A DNA stretch of 52,317 bases from an uncultured Bacteroidota bacterium (GTDB taxonomy: Bacteria > Bacteroidota > Bacteroidia > Bacteroidales > F082). The stretch is taken from positions 1 to 52,317 of the forward strand of contig CAJVXP010000013.1 of NCBI GenBank assembly GCA_913009685.1. The letters are read 5' to 3'. The notes under the pieces were generated by a model, which was not told the DNA's origin, ran no database searches, and worked only from the letters and a program-made list of their open reading frames with translations. Shown here piece after piece: positions 9,613 to 18,206 of the stretch (the first letter of the stretch is position 1; each line of letters opens with the position of its first letter). The position numbers were made by a program, and so were the translations under genes.

Positions 9613-12227
9613 ATATACTGTTTTGGGTGTTGTTATTTTCCGGCAGTACGCTTGCCGCACAGGAAAATATTGTAAAACTCAACCCGAAAGAGGTAGAAGC
9701 CTATAAAACGCAATGCCATCAAATGATAGAATATTTGCAGGGAACACTGAACTTTCTCGGTAACCCTGCTAATCCGCCTGCCGAAAAGGAGATCATCATC
9801 AACAACAGCTACCGGAAAATCTTTAAAAACGACAAAGTACAAATTGAGGGCGACCTCGATGCGTACCGTGCGGTTCCTATCAACAAGGATGTGCAGGCCT
9901 ACCTGAAAGATGTGGTGTTTTTTTTCAAAAAAGTAACGTTTACTTTTCATATTAACAGTATAGCACCTTTGTTGACGCCACGCGGACAAATCTATTTTAA
10001 AGTAACTTTAAACCGAAATTTGAAAGGAATTACCGTTGAGGGCGACAGCGTGGAGAACAACCGGTTGCGGTATATAGAAATTAACCTGAATGCGGAAGAA
10101 AACAGCCTGAAGATTGCCAGCATTTATACCGATAAACCCAACGAAGACGTAGAAGTACAATACTGGTGGAACCATCTTTCGCCAGCCTGGAAAGACTATT
10201 TCGGAAAATCTATTCGCGTGTATGACAGCCTTCCGCTGAATAAAATTATCTTTTTTAATGACAGCAGTCTTGTTGTAGAAATAAGAAAAATTATTTCCGT
10301 AACCGATACACTTTCTCCGGACTCTGCCGATGTACAACCGGTTGAGGACAGCCTGCTCGTTGTCAACGATTCCGTGCAGATTATACAGGATACAATGGTA
10401 TTAAAAAATCCCGGTTTGATGTTGCAGCTTATCAGGTATTTGCGGAACTCCCGCGAAATAGACATCTCAGGGAATCTGGAAATTAATAATCTGGCTCCAC
10501 TGAGTGAAATGGACAATCTGCGGTCGCTGAATTGTTCCCACACCCTTATTGATGATTTAACTCCGTTGCGAAGCCTCAGCAAACTGCAAACGTTAGACAT
10601 AACCGGTTGTCCCGTGGAAACACTGGAGCCGTTGCTATATGTTTCCGCTTTACAGGAAATTGATGCCGCCTACACAGAACTCAGAAACGTTGAAGTGGTG
10701 GAAAACCTGAAGAACTTAGAAACACTGAATCTGGCACACACCGGCGTGGACAGCCTTCCTAACCTGAAGAATCTGCAAAATTTACGAACACTGGAACTGG
10801 ATGCCACCCCTTTGCAAAGTGTTGATTCACTGACCTCGCTAACCCGGCTGACCAACCTGAACATCGCCAAAAGCGCCGTGAAAGATTTTGTTCCGCTCGC
10901 CAAACTTACCGCGCTGCAAAGCCTCAATCTTGACAGCACAACCATCACCGATTTGCGCCCGCTAAGTGCGCTTGATTCACTCACAGTATTGCAAATAAAC
11001 GGCACCCGTATTACCAATTTGTTGCCGCTGGCACGGTTATCCTCATTAAAGTATATCTACTGCGACAATTCGGGTATCAACAGCAAAGCCGCCACTACTT
11101 TTAACAAAATCAATCCCCAGGTTCAGGTTATTTACAATTCCAAAAAACTGGAAAAATGGTGGAAAGCGCTGCCCGAAGTATGGAAAAATATTTTCGTTTC
11201 CCATGCAAATCTTAGCAAGCCGATAACAAAAGAACAACTTCATAAGCTTTTGTTGTTGAAAAAGCTGAATCTTCGGGGCAACACGGAGGTTCGCAGCCTG
11301 AAACCGCTTGCAATGCTCATACAGCTGAAAGAACTCAATATTTCGGGTACTTCTGTCCGTAATCTGGAACCGTTGGCTTCGGTCAGGACATTGCGCCGGC
11401 TCGATGTGAGCCACACACGGATACAATCCTTGTCGCCATTGCAAAGGCTGAGAAATTTGCGAACGATAAACATCAAGCACACTGCCATACGTGATCTTTT
11501 GCCCCTGGCACACATCGGTAATCTGACGCTGGTTCTTGCCGACAGCACCCGGGTCAAACAGAAAAATGTGTTTGCTCTTGAAAAATATCTTCCGAAGTGT
11601 CTGGTTCTGTTCCAAACCCCTCAGCTCAAATTATGGTGGAACAATCTTGAAAAGCCCTGGCAGGAAGCGTTTTCACAGCAAATGGAATTGGATAACCCGC
11701 CTACGGCCGAACAACTACAACAGTTGGTAAACCGGAAACGAATCAGCGTTAGCAATCACATGGACATAGAAAACGTGGAACCGATAACCATTTTTGCCCA
11801 TCTGGTGACATTAAAACTGGACAACACGGGCATAACGGATATAACTCCCGTTATCGGTCTGAAACGGCTTAAATACTTGAGTATCACCAATAGTCCACTG
11901 TGGGATATAACAGGTTTGGCATCCATGAAGCAATTAGAAAGTCTCAACCTGCAAAATACTTCTGTGGAAGATCTGCATTCGTTGCAGGGGATGCATTATA
12001 TGCAAAAGCTGAACATTTCGGGGACGCGGGTTAAAAATCTGAAACCGTTGGCCGGGCTGAGTAATCTACGCGAGCTGGTCATCAACAACACGCGGGTGGG
12101 CAGTCTGAAATATGTTATGCCTCTGTCGCGATTAACCTTGTTGCGTTGCGACCACACTTTATTGAGAGAGAGAAAAGTAGCGAAATTCAAGGAAAAACAC
12201 CCGAAGACGAAAGTGATTTTTTATTAG
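9597..12227 (+). CDS. Secreted leucine-rich-repeat protein with three WW-capped blocks
   Basis: 876 residues with a signal peptide (MFNKINILFWVLLFSGSTLA, cleavage near 20). Residues ~25-185 form a non-repeat N-terminal region. The rest contains about 17 repeats of ~22 residues of the SDS22/internalin type (pattern LxxLNLxxTxIxDLxPLxxLxxL). The repeats fall into blocks, each connected with a conserved cap WWxxLxxxWxxxF, at 190-202, 521-533 and 680-692, and each closed by a short strand such as NPQVQVIYN, PKCLVLFQ and PKTKVIFY. Such repeats bind other proteins. The gene overlaps the secreted protein before it by 16 bases. No sorting signal is seen at the C-terminus, so it is probably periplasmic or released. 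Function unknown. Confidence 0.85.
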   Translation: MFNKINILFWVLLFSGSTLAAQENIVKLNPKEVEAYKTQCHQMIEYLQGTLNFLGNPANPPAEKEIIINNSYRKIFKNDKVQIEGDLDAYRAVPINKDVQAYLKDVVFFFKKVTFTFHINSIAPLLTPRGQIYFKVTLNRNLKGITVEGDSVENNRLRYIEINLNAEENSLKIASIYTDKPNEDVEVQYWWNHLSPAWKDYFGKSIRVYDSLPLNKIIFFNDSSLVVEIRKIISVTDTLSPDSADVQPVEDSLLVVNDSVQIIQDTMVLKNPGLMLQLIRYLRNSREIDISGNLEINNLAPLSEMDNLRSLNCSHTLIDDLTPLRSLSKLQTLDITGCPVETLEPLLYVSALQEIDAAYTELRNVEVVENLKNLETLNLAHTGVDSLPNLKNLQNLRTLELDATPLQSVDSLTSLTRLTNLNIAKSAVKDFVPLAKLTALQSLNLDSTTITDLRPLSALDSLTVLQINGTRITNLLPLARLSSLKYIYCDNSGINSKAATTFNKINPQVQVIYNSKKLEKWWKALPEVWKNIFVSHANLSKPITKEQLHKLLLLKKLNLRGNTEVRSLKPLAMLIQLKELNISGTSVRNLEPLASVRTLRRLDVSHTRIQSLSPLQRLRNLRTINIKHTAIRDLLPLAHIGNLTLVLADSTRVKQKNVFALEKYLPKCLVLFQTPQLKLWWNNLEKPWQEAFSQQMELDNPPTAEQLQQLVNRKRISVSNHMDIENVEPITIFAHLVTLKLDNTGITDITPVIGLKRLKYLSITNSPLWDITGLASMKQLESLNLQNTSVEDLHSLQGMHYMQKLNISGTRVKNLKPLAGLSNLRELVINNTRVGSLKYVMPLSRLTLLRCDHTLLRERKVAKFKEKHPKTKVIFY

Positions 12228-12235
12228 CCCTCGAG

Positions 12236-12250
12236 CGCGTTTGTAACGCG
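12236..12250. repeat. Small palindromic hairpin between convergent genes
   Basis: CGCGTT-TGT-AACGCG forms a 6-bp stem with a 3-base loop in the 45-base gap between the LRR gene and the DUF5916 gene, which converge here. It resembles other short intergenic hairpins in this window and could be a repetitive extragenic palindrome. A role in ending both transcripts is possible, but there is no T run. Confidence 0.45.
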
Positions 12251-12272
12251 TTCGTATCTCGCAGTTCATTAG

Positions 12273-14438
12273 TTACATCACAAACCGCCAGACAAATTTG
12301 ACTTGGATGGTCGTGTATTTGGCATCAAACTTATGTTGTTCAGTATCATAACCCTGGTTCACAACAAAATAAAGGTTTGTCCCGGGTGTAGGAATCCAGT
12401 TGACACGAAAATTCAGGAGCATCTCCTGCTCCTGGTTATTCCATTGGGCAAACATGGAGCCGAACAAATCGGGGTTAACGGCAAAATCAATCCGGCTGCC
12501 CAATTCATGTACAATAAAATTTCCACCGGGCAAATAGACATGTTGTTGCTGATAGTCGCTGCTAAAGCGCAGATGTTTTGATATTTGCCAGTTTATAGAA
12601 CCGGCAAGAACTGTCCGGCTTCCATTATAAAAACCACCCCAGTTAGAAAAAAAATTGCCGTAAACTTTCCGTCCGTCATAAGTAGAAAATTGTAACTCCC
12701 AGTCGGTGAACCAATATTCTCCTTTTGGGACAATGATGTCATCGTAAATATTGAAATCTTCGGTAAGGTTCTCCGCTTTTCTCTGAATATTAAATTCAAA
12801 ATACTCTCCGCTCCGGGTGATAAAGCCCAGCGGCCTGAACTCCGACCAAAACGACTGCATTTTATGGGTTACATCATCGATATAATAGTTGAAATCGAAA
12901 GGTTTAAAAATGAGCTGCTGTAACCAGCGGATTTTTTTAGGTCGTGGTTTTATCCTGAAGTCTGCATTAAACATTTGATAAGCCGACCTGCGTTGGAAAC
13001 CTACTTCCGGATTAAAACCTTCGCCCGAACGGTCCCAGATAGCGGAAAATTCAATAAAATCGTTGGGATAATCAAAAAACAACCGGCTGGCGAGACCTGT
13101 TTTTTGTTTCCTGCCAGAGGTATAACTTTGTGCCAGCGCCCCTCCGAAAGAGATATTCTTATTTCCTTTAAAATGAGAATTAGAATAAGTGAAATCAGCG
13201 CCATACACAAAATTCTGGTGTCCGGGTTCCAGCTTACTCACGGCAATTACTCCCACACTCGATTCTTTAAAAACATCTTGTTTTACCCTGACCACTGAGT
13301 AATTGGCAGTTGCCAACGTATCTTTTCCGGCCGTTTCGATATTCATGGCTCCCACAGAAGTGTTGCCGGTCTTCCCCATGACCCGTATCCCGGCAATAAT
13401 GGGGACAATGGAATTGTCGGGAGCCAGGCCGATACGTCTCGAATAAAATGGCTGTGTGCTATGGCCCAGTCCGAAGTTAAAATAATTTTTCCCTTCAAGG
13501 AAGAACTCTCTTTTTTCGGGATAGTAAAGTGAAAATCGTGTGAGGTTTACCTGCATACGATCTGATTCCACCTGGGCAAAGTCGGTGTTTATGGTAAGGT
13601 TCATTTTTAGGGTCGGCGTAATCAGGTAATTCACATCTCCGCCCACATTCCATGTAAAGTGTGGTTTTTTATCTTTATTCATTTGCAGCCCGGTAATGCC
13701 ATAAGGTTTTAGCTCGATGAGCGAGGTCTTGCCTTTTCCTTTTATACCAACAAGATAACCTGCATTGGAAACCTGCCGGATGCTTGAGTTCCGCGACCAT
13801 CCCTGCCAGTCGTCCTGTTCGCGTTTGCGCCGGATGTTTCGTTCAAAATTGATCCCCCAAATTTGCGTCCCGCCTTTTGCAAACCGCAGGGAAGAAAACG
13901 GAATTTCAAATTCGGCAAACCAGCCCCGCGCTGTTCGTGTTGTTTTTACATTCCACACACCGTTCCAGTCGCGGTTGTTACTTTGACCATTTTGTGATAC
14001 CAAAATATCTGCCCGGGCAGCATTAGGGTTGGTGATAAACAGATAGCCGTTGCGCCGGTCGCCGTATGTGTCAATAACAATTTGAAAATTATCATCCGTA
14101 CCATAATTAAAATCACGTTTCATCTGGCTGGCAACAATTTTATCCGGATGGTCATCGTAGCACCACACCCCCACATAAAGATTTTTGGTATCGTATAAAA
14201 CAGCCACGTCGGTACGTTCGGTAGCCGGCCGGCCTTCGTGCAGCTCACGCTGGGTAAAATTGGAAATTTTTCTCGCCTGTTGCCATGCAGGTTCATTCAG
14301 CCTGCCATCCAGCGTTATGGGCTGATGAATCGGTAAAGCATGTATTGTGTCAGGTTGTGAATGCTGTGCGAAAGCCTCTCCTGCAAAAAACAGGAAAAGT
14401 AGTCCGAAAGATATAATGGTCCTGAACGGAGAAAACAT
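12273..14438 (-). CDS. DUF5916 outer-membrane-type protein with N-terminal carbohydrate-binding-like domain
   Basis: 721 residues with a signal peptide (ends AGEAFAQ, about residue 25). Residues ~35-215 form a CBM9-like beta-sandwich: ITLDGRLNEPAWQQA, LYVGVWCYDDHPDKI, DDNFQIVIDTYGDRRNGYLF and WFAEFEIPFSSLRF are typical of the domain that precedes DUF5916. The remainder is rich in alternating hydrophobic/aromatic strands, contains the characteristic FSLYYPEKREFFLEGKNYF, and ends in VKFVWRFVM, fitting a beta-barrel with a C-terminal aromatic strand. Proteins of this type are common in Bacteroidota; their substrate is not known to me. The gene stands alone, convergent with the LRR gene, with a -7 box just upstream. 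Confidence 0.85.
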   Translation of the reverse strand: MFSPFRTIISFGLLFLFFAGEAFAQHSQPDTIHALPIHQPITLDGRLNEPAWQQARKISNFTQRELHEGRPATERTDVAVLYDTKNLYVGVWCYDDHPDKIVASQMKRDFNYGTDDNFQIVIDTYGDRRNGYLFITNPNAARADILVSQNGQSNNRDWNGVWNVKTTRTARGWFAEFEIPFSSLRFAKGGTQIWGINFERNIRRKREQDDWQGWSRNSSIRQVSNAGYLVGIKGKGKTSLIELKPYGITGLQMNKDKKPHFTWNVGGDVNYLITPTLKMNLTINTDFAQVESDRMQVNLTRFSLYYPEKREFFLEGKNYFNFGLGHSTQPFYSRRIGLAPDNSIVPIIAGIRVMGKTGNTSVGAMNIETAGKDTLATANYSVVRVKQDVFKESSVGVIAVSKLEPGHQNFVYGADFTYSNSHFKGNKNISFGGALAQSYTSGRKQKTGLASRLFFDYPNDFIEFSAIWDRSGEGFNPEVGFQRRSAYQMFNADFRIKPRPKKIRWLQQLIFKPFDFNYYIDDVTHKMQSFWSEFRPLGFITRSGEYFEFNIQRKAENLTEDFNIYDDIIVPKGEYWFTDWELQFSTYDGRKVYGNFFSNWGGFYNGSRTVLAGSINWQISKHLRFSSDYQQQHVYLPGGNFIVHELGSRIDFAVNPDLFGSMFAQWNNQEQEMLLNFRVNWIPTPGTNLYFVVNQGYDTEQHKFDAKYTTIQVKFVWRFVM

Positions 14439-14461
14439 GCTTTCATAAGGTTTTAGGAAAA

Positions 14462-14469
14462 CAAAATTA
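14462..14469 (-). promoter_or_regulatory. -7 promoter box of the DUF5916 gene
   Basis: The minus strand reads TAATTTTG, a match to TAnnTTTG, 23 bases upstream of the ATG. No -33 TTTG at the usual spacing. Confidence 0.4.
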
Positions 14470-14539
14470 TAACTTTGGTTGACAAGAGCCTGTATTTTAA
14501 CTAATTTATCATTAATCCAGATTATTAAAAAAAACAGAC

Positions 14540-16348
14540 CTACATTGTGATTCCCATTTTTTTCATAAGAAAAGTAGCATTGAGATTTTGTGCAACACCC
14601 TCTTTCAACTGGTAGTCAAACTGCAACTGATCATGTTCAATTTCAACCTCAAAGCGCTTGTTGATAACATTTTCAGGGAAATCCGCTGCCAGTTCGCCAA
14701 GGGTCAGGTCGTGCGTGGCAATGAGTCCGGAAGCCCCGAGACGAACAAACTGCCTGAGCAGGGCTTTGGAACCTTTTTGCTTGTCTTTTGAATTGGTTCC
14801 GCGCAGTACTTCGTCCAGAATAATGAACAGCTTTTCGTCCTTTTCCAAACGGACGATAATTTCTTTCAGCCTTTTCAGCTCGGCAAAGAAATAGGATTCC
14901 CCATCCTGCAGCGAATCGGACGTTTTGATACCGGTAAAAAGCTGTACGGGGGTGAACACAAAGCTATCCGCCAACACGGGAGCGCCGGTCATGGCCAGTA
15001 CGTAATTAATTCCGACAGTTCGCAGGTAAGTACTCTTGCCGGCCATGTTGGCGCCGGTGATGACATGAAACCGGCTCCAGCTGTCGATATTTACCGGATT
15101 GCCCACGCATACCACCGGGTCAATAAACGGATGTTTCAGGTTTTTGCCCTTCACATGAAAACCTTCGGTAACAATTTCGGGAAACACACCTTCGGGATGC
15201 TGGAAAGCAAACCCTGCAAATGAGCAGAGTTCGTCCACCTGCGCCAGCGTATCAAACCACAAAGGAAGCCTGTCACCGTAAACATTTTTCCATTTTTCCA
15301 AACGAATGCTCTGTAATATGTCCCACAGGAAAAAGATGTTCAGAGGAATTCCAATCAGAATATTCAGGCGATAGTCGAAAGCTTTGGAAATAGCGGATAA
15401 TTTCCTTACCGCACCAAAAGCGGAAGCTTCCCCTTCTGTCAATGTTTTAACAATCTGCTGCATAATATCCGAACGGAAACCTTTCTCTGTAGCTTTTTCA
15501 AAAAGGGTGGCATATTGTTCCAGCAAAGAAGCCTTTTTACTTAAAAGGTCATAAGCTTTATTAATTTTTTCTATCCGCAGTCCCAACACAAGGAATGGCA
15601 AAATCAGAAAAGCCAGAAAAGTGCTGTAGGGTAATAGCCCGAAACTGCTAAGCCCCACGACTCCCAATCCCAGCAACGGAGTGATAACCAGCAATATTTT
15701 AAAAATTGGTTTGTTGAAAACAGTATCTCTCTTTTCTGCCCAGCGTAACAAATCTTCCACACTGTTTTTCTCTTTTTCCTCCTGATTTCCAAGTGCCTGA
15801 AATTCCTGTCGCCAGCGTGGCATTTCGGAAAGCTCGGCAATGGCTTCCTGACGGGTTATTATTTGATCTTTTTGCGTCAGCGGATGCAATAACGTGTACG
15901 CAAGGCGGTTGCTGCCGATATGGGTGGCGCTGCGGTCGAGCAACTGAAAAAGCGACCGCTTCCCGAAAATATCGAGGTCAGCCGCAAATGGATGGGAAGT
16001 GTCCAGAAACTCAAGACCTTCAGGTTGATGTGAGGTGTCACGTTTCATCAGACGCAGCTCGTTTTCATTGATCTGCAAAAGACTTTCAACTTGTTTTTTC
16101 TGTTTGTAAAGCCGGATATGCCGGAAGACAAAAAAACCGAACAATGAAAACCCGGCAAAGGCAATTATCAACAGACCCGTCAGAGAATGTCCGGCTGTCA
16201 GGTAAATGCCGAGTACTGTAATCAGGAAAGAGGAGATGCGCAAAGCAGCTACCTGCCGGATACTTTTTTTAATTTGCGAAAGCTGCTGGCTGTAATTCTG
16301 TACCTGTTCTTTAAAAAACTGCTTGGGACTGTTCTGCTTTTCTGTCAT
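14540..16348 (-). CDS. Membrane-anchored MutS-like ATPase
   Basis: 602 residues. The C-terminal third is a MutS-type ABC ATPase: Walker A ITGANMAGKSTYLRTVG, SYFFAELKRLKEI, Walker B LFIILDEVLRGTNS, and the H-loop region GLIATHDLTLGELA. The N-terminal part lacks the mismatch-recognition domain of MutS and has two hydrophobic pairs instead, near residues 40-75 (ISSFLITVLGIYLTAG and GLLIIAFAGFSLFGFFVF) and 215-255, so it is probably held in the inner membrane. A core/lever-like region with LLDRSATHIGSNRLAYTLLHPL joins them. True MutS is ~870 residues and soluble; this is one of the smaller MutS-related proteins of Bacteroidota, and a role in mismatch repair should not be assumed. It is transcribed alone. 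Confidence 0.85.
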   Translation of the reverse strand: MTEKQNSPKQFFKEQVQNYSQQLSQIKKSIRQVAALRISSFLITVLGIYLTAGHSLTGLLIIAFAGFSLFGFFVFRHIRLYKQKKQVESLLQINENELRLMKRDTSHQPEGLEFLDTSHPFAADLDIFGKRSLFQLLDRSATHIGSNRLAYTLLHPLTQKDQIITRQEAIAELSEMPRWRQEFQALGNQEEKEKNSVEDLLRWAEKRDTVFNKPIFKILLVITPLLGLGVVGLSSFGLLPYSTFLAFLILPFLVLGLRIEKINKAYDLLSKKASLLEQYATLFEKATEKGFRSDIMQQIVKTLTEGEASAFGAVRKLSAISKAFDYRLNILIGIPLNIFFLWDILQSIRLEKWKNVYGDRLPLWFDTLAQVDELCSFAGFAFQHPEGVFPEIVTEGFHVKGKNLKHPFIDPVVCVGNPVNIDSWSRFHVITGANMAGKSTYLRTVGINYVLAMTGAPVLADSFVFTPVQLFTGIKTSDSLQDGESYFFAELKRLKEIIVRLEKDEKLFIILDEVLRGTNSKDKQKGSKALLRQFVRLGASGLIATHDLTLGELAADFPENVINKRFEVEIEHDQLQFDYQLKEGVAQNLNATFLMKKMGITM

Positions 16349-16515
16349 AAAGGGATATTTATCGGCAAAATAACGGAATTATCGCATACCGACATCTTAG
16401 GGGGTAAAGTAGTTCAGGGCAAACGCATCATATTTTACACAAATTTTACAGAGAATACGTTTTACAACAATTTATATCGATAAGTTATTGTAAACCACAA
16501 AAGTACTTTTTTCGC

Positions 16516-16652
16516 AGTGGATTAAAATCCACTACTACTGTTTGAGTCGTCCCTAACGGGACTTTATTGAAGTCCCGTTAGGGACGACTCAATCCTTGCC
16601 TATAAATTCATTTATAGGGTCAGTCCCCTCAAATAGTTCAAGCGTCCGCTTG
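16516..16652. repeat. Cluster of four hairpins (REP/BIME-like) in a 478-base intergenic region
   Basis: The gap 16349-16826 has no gene but four inverted repeats. (1) 16516-16533: AGTGGATT-AA-AATCCACT. (2) 16542-16592: a perfect 23-bp stem (left arm begins TTGAGTCGTCCCTAACGG) around the five-base loop TATTG. (3) 16599-16618: CCTATAAA-TTCA-TTTATAGG. (4) 16639-16652: CAAGCG-TC-CGCTTG. The series resembles bacterial interspersed mosaic elements made of repetitive extragenic palindromes. The first hairpin has the same design as one at 41748-41765. No transposase is nearby. The rest of the gap, up to the gene at 16827, is AT-rich and shows nothing I can assign. Confidence 0.7.
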
Positions 16653-16826
16653 GACTTCCCTGAATGCCCGAAATCGCACACTTGTGTAGAGCAGCCGAAC
16701 ACTTTACCATTATTACAAAAAAGTGATATTGAAAATAATATCCGTTAAGCTCTGACTGTAAGCCTGTTCATGATAACGGCACAGTTCATGTTTACCGTTA
16801 TAACATTCTAAATAAAAAGACAAAGA

Positions 16827-17390
16827 ATGACCATAGTAACCATTACATATTTCTCCCTTTTGTTTTTCTTATCGGAATTTGCTTTAATGATTGTAAAGCG
16901 TTCGAAAAAGAACGGTACAAAAGCAAAAAACGACAAAAAATCCCTGGCACTATTTTGGGTTACGATCCCACTGAGTTTGACAATAGGATTTTTCACGGCA
17001 AACCGTCAGGAATGGAACACGTTAAATCATGCGATAGCAATATTCGGATTAAGTGTTTTACTGATTGGAATTATTATCCGGTGGATTTCAATAATTCAAT
17101 TAAATAAAGAATTTACCGTTAATGTAGCCATAATAAAAAACCACACTTTAAAGACTGACGGGATGTATAGGCACCTCAGGCATCCGAGTTATCTGGGATT
17201 ATTACTCATTGGGTTCGGACTTTCCATCTCGATGAACAGTATTATCTCAATGATGGTAGTTACAATTCCAATGTTAGCCGCTTTAATCTACCGGATAAAA
17301 ACAGAAGAAAATATTTTAATCAGCCAATTTGGCGAAACGTACAAAGATTATATGAAGAAAACGTACAGGATAATTCCGAAAATATATTAG
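16827..17390 (+). CDS. Isoprenylcysteine carboxyl methyltransferase-like membrane protein
   Basis: 187 residues with about five hydrophobic segments and the family signature GMYRHLRHPSYLGLLLIGFG, followed by EENILISQFGETYKDYMKKTYR at the C-terminus. The RHPxYLG motif binds S-adenosylmethionine in the ICMT/PEMT group of integral-membrane methyltransferases. Bacteria have no CaaX-prenyl proteins, so the substrate is unknown; lipids and small molecules are known substrates of relatives. It lies 87 bases before the ABC exporter genes on the same strand, and a joint transcript is possible but not shown. Confidence 0.8.
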   Translation: MTIVTITYFSLLFFLSEFALMIVKRSKKNGTKAKNDKKSLALFWVTIPLSLTIGFFTANRQEWNTLNHAIAIFGLSVLLIGIIIRWISIIQLNKEFTVNVAIIKNHTLKTDGMYRHLRHPSYLGLLLIGFGLSISMNSIISMMVVTIPMLAALIYRIKTEENILISQFGETYKDYMKKTYRIIPKIY

Positions 17391-17477
17391 TCATTAGGCA
17401 AAATGTTCCGGAGGTTACTGTAAATCATGTACTCACCGATAAACAGGAATTTAATTTTAAAACAGAAAAAAGAAGAA

Positions 17478-18206
17478 ATGATACAGCTCGAAAACATTCA
17501 TAAAAGTTACCAGATGGGGAAAAACAAACTCCATGTTTTGAAAGGCATCGACCTGCACATAAAACAGGGAGAGCTGGTTTCCATTATGGGTTCCTCCGGT
17601 TCGGGAAAATCCACTTTACTCAACATTCTTGGTATTCTTGACAGTTACGACGAGGGGAAATATTTCCTTGACAAAACGCTTATTGCCGGGCTGAGTGAAA
17701 AAAAAGCGGCTTTTTACCGCAACAAAATGCTTGGATTCGTTTTTCAGTCGTTTAATCTTATTCCTTTTAAAAATGCCATGGAAAATGTGGCACTACCCTT
17801 GTATTACCAAAAAGTTCCCCGCAAGAAGCGTAACAAGATAGCACTGGAATACCTCGAGAAAATGGGACTCAAACCGTGGGCAGAGCATTTGCCCAACGAG
17901 CTTTCGGGCGGACAAAAACAGCGGCTGGCCATTGCCCGCGCACTCATTTCGCAACCCAAAGTCATCCTCGCTGACGAGCCTACCGGTTCCCTCGATTCAA
18001 AAACCTCCATGGAAGTGATGGAACTGATGCGGCAGATCAACCGCGAAGGAATCACCATGATTATCGTTACCCACGAACAGGACATTGCCGAACAAACAGA
18101 CCGTATCATTCACCTGAAAGATGGTCGCATTGAAATCGATGCCAATAGCCAGGAAACAAAACAGAAGGTATTTGAAACCCTTGTAGAAGAAAAGGCAGAG
18201 GCATGA
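17478..18206 (+). CDS. MacB/LolD-type ABC transporter ATP-binding protein
   Basis: The ATG at 17478 (MIQLENIHKSYQM, 242 residues, preceded by AGAAGAA) is preferred over the in-frame ATG at 17427. All ABC motifs are present: Walker A GSSGSGKST at 38-46, Q-loop Q90 in VFQSFNLIPF, signature LSGGQ at 142-146, Walker B VILADEP at 162-168, D-loop SLD, and H-loop His199 in IIVTHE. The Q-loop wording FQSFNLIP is typical of the MacB/LolD group, which drives mechanotransmission across the periplasm rather than substrate passage through the membrane. The stop overlaps the start of the first permease by four bases (ATGA). Works with the two permeases and the adaptor that follow. Confidence 0.93.
   Translation: MIQLENIHKSYQMGKNKLHVLKGIDLHIKQGELVSIMGSSGSGKSTLLNILGILDSYDEGKYFLDKTLIAGLSEKKAAFYRNKMLGFVFQSFNLIPFKNAMENVALPLYYQKVPRKKRNKIALEYLEKMGLKPWAEHLPNELSGGQKQRLAIARALISQPKVILADEPTGSLDSKTSMEVMELMRQINREGITMIIVTHEQDIAEQTDRIIHLKDGRIEIDANSQETKQKVFETLVEEKAEA

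Noticed and set aside
17427-17477. Longer N-terminus for the ABC ATPase
   Set aside because: The extra 17 residues are not part of the ABC fold, and the ATG at 17478 has a purine-rich stretch directly before it.
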